Shown here piece by piece: positions 1-11,222 of a stretch of DNA of 64,000 bases (position 1 is its first letter; each line of letters opens with the position of its first letter). Source of the DNA: Prorocentrum cordatum. Taxonomy: Eukaryota > Sar > Dinophyceae > Prorocentrales > Prorocentraceae. The notes under the pieces were generated by a model. The model made no database searches. It had not been told where the DNA came from and was given only the letters and a program-made list of their open reading frames with translations. The position numbers were made by a program, and so were the translations under genes. The DNA lies in the NCBI GenBank assembly GCA_963575745.1, contig CAUYUJ010003947.1, positions 325,243-389,242 on the forward strand. The letters are read 5' to 3'.

Positions 1-956
1 CCAAGAGTGCCCAAGAGCCCCCCACAAGGGCCTTACGACGAGCCAAAATGGCCCCCAAACGGCCCCAGAGGGCCCCAAGACGGCCCAAGAGGGCCCCAAG
101 AACGCCCCAAGAGCGGCCCCAGGGGGGGAACACGACACAACATGTCCAGCCCTCGCCCCTACGAAGCCCCCAGGAGAACCCCAGAGGCCCCTGAGAGGTC
201 CCAGGAGGCACCCCAGAAGCCTTCACGAGAGCCCCCAAATGCCATCCCCCAGCACGCAAGCAAGCAAAACAACATGTCCAGCCGTCGGCCCCAAGAAGCC
301 CCCAAGAGGAGCCATGAGGCCCCTAAGAGGTCCCAAGAGACCCCCCAGAAGCCCTCAGGAGACCCCCCCCTCCAGCACGCAAGCAAGCGCTAGCGATGTG
401 CTACAAGATCGGCCCGAGAGGCTTCCAAGAGGGGCCCAAGACTCCCCAACAGCGCCCCAAGACTGCCCCAAGAAGCCCCCAAATGCCCACAACGAAGCCC
501 CCAGGGCCCCCTCCACCTCCTGCTGCCCTTCCTCCTCCTCCTTTTCCCTCCCACGGCGACGTGCCAGAACTGTCGCAGCAGATACACTCTGTGCTCATCG
601 CCAACATCCTTTGACGCAGCCCGGAGAAAACAACCAATCCGACACACGCATCCCCCCCCTCTCCTGACCCCCCCCCCCCCACACACACACACATCCGGGA
701 ACAATGCAGAAGGAACGAGAAAACAGGACGAAGAGGAGAAACAGAAAACTTTTCCTTGCCGCCCGCGTCCGCAACGACAGAGGACATCAGCACTACACGA
801 GAATCAACGTTCCCATTCAACGCCTGCCACCGTCCGACACGACAAAAGCGGCACAACCTGAGTCCCCCGCCCCCTGCAGTTCCGCACTGCCGACGGCCAC
901 TCGGCCAGTCAACGGCGGTGCGCGATATGGGCCGGCGGAATGAGGGAAGCGATTAA
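1..956 (+). repeat. Family L repeat, copy 1 (CCCAAGAGG-type with conserved 3' box)
   Basis: Degenerate short-period units (GCCCCAAGAGGTCCCCAAGA) fill the first 500 bp. A less repetitive part follows, ending in the conserved box TCGGCCAGTCAACGG ... GGCCGGCGGAATGAGGGAAG then CGATTAAAT (898-954). The same box closes two other copies. Long open frames here reflect composition, not genes. Confidence 0.6.
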
Positions 957-961
957 ATAAC

Positions 962-1640
962 AGAGTACGCATAGTTTTTCGCGTTCAGCGCTGATAGCAG
1001 ACCGAGTCCAGGTGTCTAGTAGCGCGCCTGATGATTGCCTTCCGATTGCTGTGCCTAACAGCTCTGTAGCTCATCTGCAGCTCGAGTTAAGTCAAGAAAA
1101 CCTTCACCACATCGAAAAATAGCAGAGTACGGATAGCTTTTCAGCCCCAGCGCTGATAGCAGACTGATTTCAGGCGTCTAGATACTTAGAAATATCACGC
1201 CTGATGATTCCCTTCCGATTGCTGAGCCGAACAGCTCTGTAGCCCATCTGCAGCTCAAGTTAGGTCAAGAAAACCATCACCATCTCCAAAACATTTGGAG
1301 AGTACGAATAGTTTTTCGGCTCCCGTGCTGATAGCAGACCGAGTTCGGGCGTCTAGATACTTTAGACTAGCGCGTCTGATCATTGCCTTCCGATTGCTGT
1401 GCCGAAGAGCCCTTTAGCTCATCTGAGGCTCGAGTTCAGTCAAGCAGCTCATCATCATTTCAGAAAAAATAGAGTACGAATAGTTTCGCGGACCTAGCTC
1501 GAGTAGCAGACCGAGTTCAGACCTGTAGATGCTTCAGACGATCGCGTCTGATCATTCTGAATCGATTAGGTGTGCGTACCAGCTCTGTAGCTATCCTACA
1601 ACCCGAGTTAAATTCAGAAAACCGACAGCATCTGTCAAGA
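962..1640. repeat. Tandem repeat, four units of 162-175 bp
   Basis: Units begin AGAGTACG at 962, 1124, 1299 and 1471. Each contains GCTGATAGCAGACCGAG, GATTGCCTTCCGATTGCTGT and AGCTCTGTAGCTCATCTGC, and they diverge from left to right. They begin directly after the family L 3' box. No open frame. Confidence 0.8.
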
Positions 1641-2395
1641 TGACCCGAAACAGCCGATCCCGCCCACATGCTTTTTGGCAGTAGTAGGTACCCGATCAAG
1701 CTGAGATTAAGACGGCGAGCGGGAATAAGATCGAATTTCACGGGACAAAATATTAGAGCTCTAACGAATTGTTGAGTTTCGAGAACATAACTTTAAACCG
1801 AGCAAAAGTCACCAAAAGGTCCGTCGAGATTTTTCGAGCCAACTAGCCCCCCAGCGCGCCGGAATTACTCTTCTAGCTTCGCCGCTAACGCTCTTAGGGA
1901 AGCTCTACGAGTCACATTCGCCATAGTAGCGCCCGCAAGCTGGACCATTCCCCTGTGCCACTTGGGAATGGGCCAATTCACCGGGGTCTGGACCCACTCA
2001 CCAAGGTATGGATCAAAACCGTCTTGGTGGGCCCCCCCTCCGTTGGTCTGGCCCTCTGCGCGGGTAGTTTTACGTGAACAGAATCCCCCCCAAAATTGAA
2101 TGCTCCTGGGGTTCCGTGGACATGTGAAAACACTTGTGGGCCCTCCCTCCCCGCACGTTTTTTACGTGCAAAGAATTGGCCACCTGCAAGTTGGGTCCCT
2201 TGCTTGCAGCCCCGTCGTGGCTCGAAACACGTGAAAACACGTGCTGCGCGCGCACCCGCAAGGCGCATGTTGAGCCCCTTTTGGACAATCCCCCGCTGCG
2301 AGAGGACGGGAACGGTGCGGGGGTAGCTTCCGAAGCGCCCCTCCCCTTGCAAAGGCAAGCCCTGACGAACCTTCGGCCCTGGAAAAAAAATCAGC
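1641..2395. other. No gene recognised
   Basis: Unique-looking sequence. It contains repeated ACGTGAAAACAC motifs near 2090-2250 and a few short open frames on the minus strand with no recognisable product. Confidence 0.5.
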
Positions 2396-2397
2396 CT

Positions 2398-3062
2398 GGT
2401 GAAGGACCCAACCATATGCACTTGTGAGCACCGTCGTTGTATGCACCGCGTTCGGTGGAGCTCTACCAAACGTGTGAGGGGTGCGCCAAAATGGGTGCGG
2501 TGACCGCGTGCGAACGCTGGCATGTGGTCCTTCGGCGGGGCTCCCCATGGGGCCACGAAGCGTGTGAGGGGTGCGCGAACATGGGCGCGGTGGCTGCTTG
2601 CGAACGCTGGCATTGGGGCCTTCGGTGGGGCTCCTTGTGGGGCCACGAAGCGTGTAAAGGGTGTGCCAAAATGGGTGCGGTGACCGCATGCGAGCGCTGG
2701 CATTGGGGCCTTCGGTGGCTCCCGGTGGGGCCACGAAACGTGTGAGGGCTGTGCCATAAATAGGTGCCGTGGCCGCATGCGAACGGTGGCATTGGGGCCT
2801 TCGGTGGGGCTCCCTGTGGGGCCACGACACGTGTGAGGGCTGTGCCCACATGGCTGCGGCCGCATGCGAACGCTGGCATTTGGGCCTTCGGTGGGGCTCC
2901 CTATGGGGCCACGAAACGTGTGAGGGGTGTGCCGAAACAGAAACATGCGGAGGGCATGGGCGAGGAGGGAAGGAGGGAGGAGGTGGAGGAAGGAAGGAGG
3001 AACGCGGGGACCGTGTCTTCGAAACGAGGACCCAACACCACAAGATGATTGGGAACAAAAGA
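2398..3062 (+). mobile_element. Composite minisatellite element, family K, copy 1
   Basis: Left end GACCCAACCATATGCACTTG and right end CGAGGACCCAACACCACAAG then ATGATTGGGAACA. Between them lie about six units of 87-91 bp (CGTGTGAGGGGTGCGCCAAA ... GGGGCTCCCTATGGGGCCAC), then a purine-rich GGA tract. Four copies in two orientations in this window share the order end box, minisatellite, purine tract, end box. Confidence 0.75.
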
Positions 3063-3064
3063 AA

Positions 3065-3540
3065 GGCTTATTCAGAACCTCCCCCCCTTGGCAACGCAAT
3101 CCGGTTTGCGAAAAGACGCAAAGGAATCTTCTCAACCTCCTCCCCTTTTGAAAGAGAAACCCGGGCTGATCTGGGCTCCGGAAAAGGATGAAGGGGGGTT
3201 AGCTTTGAGGCCCCACCTTTGGCAAGGCAGTCCCGGCTGCGAAACGGGGTGGGGGGAGCTTCCGAAGTCCCCCTCCCTTGGCCAGGCAATCCCAACTGCG
3301 AAAAGGAGGGGGGGCGGTAGCTTCCGAAGCCTCCCCTCCTCTTTGAAAGGGGAGCCCGGGCTTACCTTCATTTCCGAAAACAGTGGAGTGGGGGGGCTTC
3401 GAACCCCCCCCCGTTGAGCTGGGGCCCCCCCTGGCTCCAAAACGCCTGCAGAAGGAAGGGACAGGGGGGTAGCTTCGGAAGCCCCCTCGCCTTTTTGCAA
3501 GGGGGGGGGTTAGTTTGAACCTGGGGCACCCTTTTTAATA
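3065..3540. repeat. Minisatellite, 60-80-bp units
   Basis: Repeated GCTTCCGAAGCCCCC ... CTTGGCAAGGCAATCCC ... GCTGCGAAA units with poly-G/C runs of variable length. Directly follows family K copy 1. Confidence 0.65.
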
Positions 3541-3844
3541 AGAGGCGTGCCACGAGCGCGTTCTTTCTTATATTGCCTCACGTAGTATGCTAGAACACGC
3601 TGTTTGGAATCCGCGCTGCTTCATATACATAGGTGTGCATGCATGTCTGTATCTCTGTAAGTGTGTATATATATATATATATGTATATATGATTTCGCCG
3701 GCCCACCGGGCCAGAGGCGTGCTAAAAATTCTGGCAACTGGTTGCCAATACATTCTAATTCGCGCGCGCGGGGCGGCTTCTGGGGGCTCCCGGACAAGCA
3801 CCCCGAGCATGTCCCTCCCAGTGCGGCTCAAAGATGGTTTTCCT

Positions 3845-5405
3845 CCTCGGCGCTGCCTTCCAGGCCTCCCAGAGCGCTCCAGGAGCGCGCCAAGAGGGCT
3901 CGAAGACGCCCCCGACACGGTCCAAGGGGCCCCGAGTCGCCGAAATATTGCTTCAAGACGCCTATGCTGGTCTCCAGACGGCTCTAAACGCCGCCGAGCA
4001 GCTCCAAGAGAGCCTCAAGAGGCCATCCAAGAGGGCCCCGACAAGCAAAAATCGTTTGATTTCCGAAAGAAAACGTACATTTCTGGCATAGAGTCAACCT
4101 GTATAGCAAGGATGTGCGATAAGGATGCAAGGGCCTTGGACGCCCATGCCGAAGCTTTTCGAGCGGGACGCGGCCAGCGAAAGTGGTCAAGGATGGGCCG
4201 AAGGGGCAGGGATGCAAGGGTACCCTTGGGAAGGTTGCCTAACCTTATTATGCGGGTTGACTTTAGACGACGTTCGGAGGTTCACAGCGTCCAAGACTGC
4301 CCAAGAGCCCCCCAAGATCGCCCAAAGATGGCCCAACATGTCCCCAAGATGCGCCCAAGAGGGCTCCAATACGACCCAAGAGGGCTGCCTTCCAGGCCTC
4401 CCAGAGCGCTCCAAAAACGCGCCAAGAAGACTCGGAGACGCCCCCGAGACGGTCCGAGGGGCCCCGGGTCGCCGAATGACTGCTCCAAGACGCCCATGCT
4501 GGTCTCCAGACGGCCCTAGACGCCGCCGAGAATCTCCAAGAGAGCCTCAAGAGGCCCTCCAAGAGGGCCCCGACAAGCAAAAACCGCCCCATTTCCGACG
4601 GAAAAAATACATTTCTGGCATATACGACGTTCGGAGGTTCACAGCGTCCAAGACTGCCCAAGAGCCCCTCGAGATCGCTCCAAGATGGCCAACATGCTCC
4701 CAAGATGCGCCCAAGAGGGCTCCAAGACGACCCATGAGGGCTGCCTTCCAGGCCTCCCAGAGCGCTCCAGGAACGCGTCAAGAAGGCTCCGAGACGCCCC
4801 CGAGACGGCCCAAGGGGCGCCGAGTCGCCGCCCAAAAGGGCCCAGGACGGCCCAAGAGGGCTCCAAGACGGCCCAAGACGCCCCCAGAGAGGGAACCCGA
4901 AATGACATTTGAAGCTTTCCGACCCCAAGGGCCCCTCCGAGACCGCCAGCAGGCTCCCAAGAAGTACCCAGAAAATCTCAAGAAGCCCCCGAGAGGCCCA
5001 AAATCATGTCCCCAAGGCACCCGAACGGCCCTGACGAGGCCTCAAGAAGCTTCAAAACTGCCTCCAAAAGGCTTCCGCGACACCTCCCAGGAGACCCCAA
5101 CACCGCCGCATCAAATGTCCCTTGCGCCCCATCGACAAGTCCCAGAGTGAGCATCCACGACCAGCAAACCCTTACGAAGGCACCCGAAGTCCAACAAAGC
5201 ACCACACAACTAGCCGCCCGGCGAAAAGCGACGGATTCCCCTGACAATTCCCGAGAAATCCAGACGAATCGCCCCAACATCATGCCCCACGCAACGCCTC
5301 AGAAAACAGCCGACGCCCCTGCAGCTCAACACCGCCAACGACCACTCGGTCAGTCGACGCAGCAGTGCCCCAAAATGGACCGGCGGAATGAGCGAAACGA
5401 TTGAA
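3845..5405 (+). repeat. Family L repeat, copy 2, with internal tandem duplications
   Basis: Units starting GCTGCCTTCCAGGCCTCCCA at about 3850, 4385 and 4740 are direct duplicates. The first full unit carries a family E insertion; the second is empty. The 3' box ACTCGGTCAGTCGACG ... GACCGGCGGAATGAGCGAAA then CGATTGAAT ends the copy at 5405, followed by a TA/CA microsatellite (5406-5470). Open frames (PRRPRDGPRG-type) are composition artefacts. Confidence 0.65.
4090..4265. mobile_element. TIR element, family E, copy 1, with an empty-site counterpart
   Basis: About 170 bp with ends GTCAACCTGTATAGC and TTATGCGGGTTGAC. Core blocks are GATGCAAGGGCC, AGCGGGACGCGGCCAGCGAA and GATGCAAGGGTACCCTTGGG. 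It interrupts one unit of a tandem duplication: the sister unit at about 4618 reads CTGGCATATACGACGTTCGG with no insert. Confidence 0.75.
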
Positions 5406-5689
5406 TCTATATCTATATATATATATACATGTATGCACATACGCATGCATACATATGTATACACGCATACAAGATTGCATTGGCACTTCGCGCCGTGCAC
5501 CTTGGTCCTATAAGTTTGGCATGCAGGCGGAATGGCAGGAAAGCCAAGCCAACAAGTTAGCGATAACTCCTTGTTGCCTTTTTCTGCAGCGCCGTTATAA
5601 TCATATTCTTCGTTTCCCTTCCTCCATGTTTCTTGTTTCTCATTCTCGCCATACCCTGCGTATTCTCCCCATCCTCCTCTGCTCTTTTT

Positions 5690-6345
5690 GCGGAGGCTCT
5701 TTCTTGGATCACCTCTGTGGGCTTCACGGAAGCTTTCAAGCTTTCATGAGGCCGTTTGGAGGCCTCCTGGGTGTCTTCTGAGGGCCTCTGGGGGCTTCCT
5801 CGGGCTACCTTGCCTCCAACCGCGGTCTCCCTGAACGACCGGGTCACGATTTGGAATGTTTCGGAGGGTGCCTTGAGGCCATCTGGGGCCGTCATGGGGG
5901 CTCTCTTAGGCCATCTTAGAAGCCTGTTGTGCTATCTTGGGGCTCTCTTGGACTGCCTCGAAGCCCTTTCGGATAGTTGTGGGGCGACTTTTGAGCCTCC
6001 CATGCAGCTTCGGACGCCCAGCAGACCGCCGTCTTGGAGCGTCGGGAAGCCGAAAAGAGGAGAACCCCCGAATTCACCGAAAACCAAAAGAAAATGTATG
6101 AATTTTGCCTCTCGGGGCCTTCATGGGAGTACTCTTGGAGGCCTCTTGGGACTTTTTGCGGCGATCTTTGGGAATATGACGGCTTTTTTGGGGTCGTCGT
6201 AGACCGTCTTGGTGCTCTCTGGGGTCGTTTCAGGGGCGCGCTGGAACGCCTGGGGCCCTCTGGGGCCGCCTTCGGACTTTCGTAGGGTTCTTCTTGGTTG
6301 CCTGGAAGTTGCCCGAGAAGCCCAGGGTGGGCCAAACTCGTTAGG
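5690..6345 (-). repeat. Family L-like repeat in reverse orientation, no 3' box
   Basis: GGGGGCTTCCTCGGG / GGCCTCTTGGGAC-type units, the complement of the CCCAAGAGG units elsewhere. Followed by a (TA)n tract at 6355-6425. Confidence 0.5.
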
Positions 6346-6354
6346 GGTGTGTGT

Positions 6355-6425
6355 ATATGTATATTTATATATACATATATATATACATATATATATATAT
6401 ATGTATATATATATATGTAGATGTG
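6355..6425. repeat. (TA)n microsatellite
   Basis: Alternating TATA with CATA/GTATA interruptions, about 70 bp. Confidence 0.9.
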
Positions 6426-6905
6426 TATATCTGTATGCCGCTTGCCCCCTGCTCCCTAAGCCCTGCTCCCTGGATGCTCCCCAGTCCGTTGCTCCCTGCT
6501 CCTGGTGAGAAAATGCACCTGCCGGCCCGTCTGCACGATTGGCAGCAGTGGTTCTGGCCCCTGGCTTCCCCCTCTGCCAGAACTTGAGATGCTCACCGCG
6601 CTCTGCTCGTCTTTCTGGTGCAATCTCCTCCTCCTCGTTACGCCCTGCTCCCTGCTCCCTGCCATCTGCTCCCTCTTCCCCTTCCCCATGCCGAACTCCA
6701 TATTACCCTCATTCTCATCCTCTTCGTCCTGCTCCTCCTGAAGGGTCCTCCTCGTCCTGCTCTCCAACATCATCATCTGGTTCCAATCTGCTGACATGCT
6801 TTCGTCACTGAACCCCTTGTTCTCCGTCGGCTTTCGGCGGCATTCGGCGGTCTCCCGCGTTCCACGATGGTTGCGTTTGACAATGCGTCCATGATCGAAC
6901 AACTA

Positions 6906-7027
6906 CTACTGCACAAGAACACCAAGGAAGCGGAGATGCCGCAGTACCGCTTTCACAGCGTTCATGCTCTGCTCGTCTGCCAGCTGTCCCCACACGGTAT
7001 GGTCGTGACCCCAGAACGTGTTCGGTC
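6906..7027 (-). CDS. Possible last exon of a cyclophilin-like protein
   Basis: After a good acceptor (CCCTGCAG/GA at 7027) the frame reads CCG-started PNTFWGHDHTVWGQLADEQS then MNAVKAVLRHLRFLGVLVQ and a TAG. The HTVWGxxADExSMxxVK pattern resembles the C-terminal part of cyclophilin-type peptidyl-prolyl isomerases (the F-G-x-V-x-x-G-M-x-V-V segment). No upstream exon was found, so this may be a fragment or coincidence. Confidence 0.25.
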
Positions 7028-7429
7028 CTGCAGGGAGAAGCGCTCCAAGGAACGAGACGTTCGGAAGACGATGTTCAGCCCGAGCAGTATGATGCGCATA
7101 TGCGCGCAGATCGCACACATCCCCACGATGACATCATCAACATGTGCTCGTGGGTGCGTTTGAATGCGCGTGGCCGCAGATAGCATTCGCACACGCGCGT
7201 GCTCGCATACGCACTGAGCTGCTCTTTACTTCAGCGTCTTGACTCCATGACCTTCAGGGGGTCGACCCCCTCTGAGCAGCCCCCGTGCCCTCCTAGAAGG
7301 CCGTCCCCCCGCCCTGCCCACCATGTGGTCGCCGCCGAGCAACGTCAAACCCACAAGCAAGTTCTGCATGGCGGGACGCCACGTCTCAAAACCAGAAGCT
7401 TTGCGTTGGCAATGTGCATGCAGCTTTGC

Positions 7430-8730
7430 CTGTGAGACGAGAGCGGCGTGGAGAGGTCCAGGAAGGGTGCGAAGCACACGGCTTCCTCGACCCGGCCAGA
7501 AGCATTTTTCTCCAAACAGGCTTGCCCTATAGGAGTCCTAGTTCAAACCCTACAAATTGGTCCATTGCCCCCCTAATTCTTATGCTCCCCCTAATTCCTA
7601 TGGCACCCCCACGCTGTTTCCAATGGCGAGTCTTATGGATTCCTATGGGTTCCTATGAGTCGCATGTATTCCTATGCCGTTGCTCTTGCTTGCCCTTGCT
7701 TGCTTGCACTTGTTCGCTGGCTCTTGCTTGCTTATTAGTGCTCGCTTGCGCTTGTTTGCGTCCGCTTGCTTGCTTGCGATTGCTTGATTTTGCTCCTCCT
7801 GTCCTCCTTCCGTCCTGCTCCCGTCCTCCTTTCGTCCTCCTCCCATCCTCCTCTCGTCCTCCCTCTGTCCCCCTATCTATTTGAAGTCAACGCTGGCTGA
7901 TATTTTGCCGCATTGCAATTTCTTTGTGTGTTGCAGCTGTTTTTGCGCTAGAGCTTTGCTGCTCTTCTAGCTTCAGCTGTGGACCCCGCGAGCAGAACGA
8001 CAGCCCTGAGAACAGGTCCTGGAAGGGTGCGAAGCCCACGGCGCCCTCGACACCACCAAGCAACCATTTTCTTTGCACTACAATTGTTTTTGGCGCTGCA
8101 ACTTTACTCTTCTAGCTTTCACTTTTCTCCAAGTAGGCTTGCCCTAAAGGAGTCCTAGCTCAAACCCTACTAATTGGTCCGTTGCCCCTCCCAATTCCTA
8201 TGCTCCCCCTGATTCCTATGGCTATGGCTATGCCTGTGCCTATGCCTCCCCCTAACTCCAATGCCTACGCCTATACCTTTGCCTACGCACCACCTCTGAG
8301 CGCTCCTATGCCCATGTCTGTGCCTATGCACCACCTCTGGGCACCCTCTTTTTCCAATAGCACCCCCCTTATTTCCAATGCCCCCCCCTCCCCCTTTTTC
8401 CAATGACACCCCCCTTGCTTGCTTGCTTGATTGCGCGCTTGCACGCTTGCTTGCTTGCTTGCTTGCTGAGTTGCGGATTCCAAGCATGCTCGATTCCTCT
8501 GATTCCTTGATTTGAATCGTCTTGTCTATTTGGGGTCAACGCTGGCTGATATGTATTCCGCGAGTGTGACGAGAGCGGTTTGGAGAGGTCCAGGGAGGGT
8601 GTGAAGCCCACGGCACCTTCGACCCGACCAGAAGGCAACCTTTCTTGCAACGTACTTTCTTCTGCAGCCTTGCTGATTTAACTCAGACTTTGGATTACGC
8701 GAGAGACGGTTTGGAGAGGCCCAGCTGTTT
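7430..8730. repeat. Degenerate direct repeats around GAGAGGTCCxGGxAGGGTG
   Basis: The block GTTTGGAGAGGTCC...GGTGCGAAGCCCACGG occurs at about 7446, 8013, 8576 and (partly) 8709. The companion block GGCTTGCCCTATAGGAGTCC then TAGTTCAAACCCTAC occurs at about 7520 and 8138, and TCAACGCTGGCTGATAT at about 7888 and 8535. GCTTGCTTGC microsatellites lie between. No gene recognised. Confidence 0.65.
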
Positions 8731-9254
8731 AATCCTGCCTATTTGGGTTTCTCGTTTGGTGGAAATCTTGGTCTGTTGGTTGATCTGGCAGGGTCGGCTG
8801 GTCTGGGTTGGCTGGATGGTTCGGCCGACATGGCGGAAACGGTTGATCTGGTTAATCTTGCTGGCCTGGAGGATGAGCAGAGCCACTCAGCGCAGGGTAA
8901 GACTTCGCAGGGTGATAAAATGAGAGGACGCATGACGAGGAAAGGCAAAACCAAAAGGGCGAATAATGAATTCAATCCACCAGGTCCGTGATGAAAGGGG
9001 TACGGTGGACAGGAGGAAAAGGAAAAGGAGCACGAGTATAAGGTATAAGCATGAAAGGGGGAGGACGACGAGACCGAGCAACACCAAACACAACCAGCAA
9101 CACTTGCGACACCATCACGGGCATCAGCGTGAGGAAGGCACAACCATCGAGGAGGAGCGGAACAAAGACAGAGGCGGGAGGGAACATCTGCGGCCGCATC
9201 AGTTCCTGTGCCCAACCGCGCAGTAAGGCACTGGGGCACGCAAACTTCTCGCTT

Positions 9255-9590
9255 CCAGCGGCTCGGAAAAAAAAATGCCCCCCCCCCCCCCAAAGCAGGA
9301 GGCCGCCCACGTGGGATCCGAGCAGACGGGCTCGGACGGCCTCCCCGCATTGCCGAGGCACCAGCGGTGCGTCTGCGACGACGGGATAGGGGGCAGTCGG
9401 GCTCCAGATCGCTTCAAGCGCGGCTCGGAAAAAACATGCCCTCCCCCCCCAAAGCGGGAGGCCTCCCGCGTGGGATCCGAGCAGCTGGGCTCGGACGGCC
9501 TCTCGCCGCCTCGCCGAGGCACCAGCGGTGCGGCTGCGACGCCAGGATAGGGGGCAGTCGGGCTCCGGATCGCGCCGCACGTGGCACCCT
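9255..9590. repeat. Two and a half direct repeats of about 160 bp
   Basis: GCGGCTCGGAAAAAA(A)CATGCC at about 9258 and 9418, followed in both by a C run, GTGGGATCCGAGCAG, GGCTCGGACGGCCTC and GAGGCACCAGCGGTGCG. A partial third unit starts near 9550. Confidence 0.75.
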
Positions 9591-9616
9591 AAGGGTATAC
9601 ACTTTCCAGCCGTCCA

Positions 9617-9730
9617 GGAGGAGGAGGAGGAGGAGGAGGAGGAGGAGGAGGAGGAGGAGGAGGAGGAGGAGGAGGAGGAGGAGGAGGAGGAGGAGGAGGA
9701 GGAGGCGGAGGAGGAGGAGGAGGAGGAGAG
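9617..9730. repeat. (GAG)n microsatellite
   Basis: Near-perfect GAG triplets, 114 bp, one GCG interruption. Confidence 0.95.
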
Positions 9731-10408
9731 GGCAGGCGTCCCACACGGCGGAACAATTTATTCTATACCGTTCTTCGCCCGTCAACGTATCGGCATGTGT
9801 TGCCGATGCATCGGCGATTGCGGCGCGATCTCCGACCCGATCGGAAGAGCAAGCACAGAAGCACTACCCTTCGGAGGTGCGTGCGGATCTCTCGGATCGG
9901 CGCTGGGCTCCCCTGGCGGCGCCTGCGGCGCCGACCCTGGCGCGCTCTGCGCGCCTGGGAGGGGGCCCAGCGCCGATCCGAGCAATCCGCGCGCACTCCC
10001 GGAACCGAATGCTCGTGCCGTTGCTGCTTGCTTCGGATCCACTCCCACGCCGTTCGGGCGGCTTCGAATGAGCACGACGGGAGGACCCTAGATGAAGGTG
10101 CGCGTCCTTACTGGGCGCGTGAACTGTCCTTCAGCACCTTGACTGTGCGCTTCAGGGCCTCGACGACGACGACGACGACGACGGCGGCGACGACGACGAC
10201 GTCGACGTCCCGAGAGGCTCGGACCCCTTCCGCGGAGGACGCGCGTTTTCATCTAGGGCCCTTCACAAATCACTCCTGGGGCGTGCTCTGACCGCAGGAC
10301 TTCAAGGCGAAACTGGCCGTCACGAAGAGGGGCGGGCACCAGCAGCAGCGGTGTCCTTGCCCCCGTGTGAGAGGAGGGGCTAACCAGCCTCGAATTTGTC
10401 CCTATCAC

Positions 10409-10563
10409 TAAGATCTCTGGAAATAGGAAAGGGGTGTGGCGTAAAGGGGTGTGGTGCCAATGCTGAGTCTGGCGATGTCGTCTGTCGTAGATGGCATCTC
10501 GATTTCCACGACTGGCACCACACTCCTTTCTGTCACACCCCTTTTTTTATCTCCAGAAGATCG
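10409..10563. mobile_element. Fold-back element (single copy)
   Basis: Inverted arms of about 60 bp: GATCTCTGGAAATAGGAAAG then GGGGTGTGGTGCCA, and the complement TGGCACCACACTCC then CCCCTTTTTTTATCTCCAGA. About 155 bp with a short unpaired centre. Confidence 0.7.
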
Positions 10564-10627
10564 ACCAGCCCGAAACGAGTGTCGGAGGGGCCCCGGTGCG
10601 AGTCCGCCTCCCACGCAGATTAACAGG

Positions 10628-10783
10628 AGGGCACCAAGTATATGCCTACACTGATCCTGGCCATGCCCATCCTGAGCCCAGGCTCGGTGCGTACGCCCTC
10701 CTGGCTTGGACAGGAAGGCGTTTGCAACGATCCTTGGTTTATGATGGGCCTGGCCAGGATCGGTGCAGGTGCATCGTTGGTGC
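10628..10783. mobile_element. Fold-back element, family G, copy 1
   Basis: Two inverted arms of about 75 bp: AGGAGGGCACCAAGTATATG ... and ... GCATCGTTGGTGCCCTCC, each containing CTGATCCTGGCCATGCCCAT or its complement. The whole element is close to palindromic. Confidence 0.75.
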
Positions 10784-10966
10784 CCTCCGAAAGAAGAAAT
10801 GATAACTTTGGGCCCCCGCGCGAGTCCGTCTCCAACGTAGATGAAGAAGTGCGGGCCCTTGCCGGCCCCGCCGGCCCAGCCAACCATGCCAGGCAGCATG
10901 ATGGGCCCGTGGCCTCGGCATGCGCGCAGGCGGAGGAGCAGAAGGCAGCGGGAGCGGCAGCAGGAG

Positions 10967-11222
10967 GAGAGGAGGAGGAGGAGGAGGAGGAGGAGGAGGA
11001 GGAGGAGGAGGAGGAGGAGGAGGAGGAGGAGAAGGAGGAGGCAGGGGAGGAGGAAGGCGATGAGGCGCGGGAAGATGAGCGGGACGAGGAGGACGAGGAG
11101 GAGGATGAGGAGAAGGAGCAGAAGGAGGAGGAGGAAGAGGAGGAGGAGGAGGAGGAGGAGGAGGAGGAGGAGGAGGAGGAGGAGAAGGAGCAGGAGGAGG
11201 AGGAGGAGGGTGAAAGAGGAGG
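10967..11222. repeat. (GAG)n-rich microsatellite
   Basis: Two pure GAG blocks separated by a GA-rich middle. In one frame it encodes polyglutamate, but no gene context supports translation. Confidence 0.9.

Noticed and set aside
38-60. Possible second spliced-leader relict (GAGCCAAAATGGC)
   Set aside because: Only a 13-nt match, set within CCCAAGATGGCCC-type repeats that produce such words by chance, and no gene follows.
961-1640. CRISPR-like array
   Set aside because: The units are whole tandem repeats of 162-175 bp without short conserved repeats and unique spacers, and the genome is eukaryotic.
7530-7560. tRNA- or SINE-like B box (AGTTCAAACCC)
   Set aside because: No A box at the right distance and no cloverleaf; the word is part of a local direct repeat.
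9208-10091. Poly-Arg/poly-Glu proteins through the GAG tract
   Set aside because: Composition artefact of the (GAG)n microsatellite and neighbouring direct repeats.
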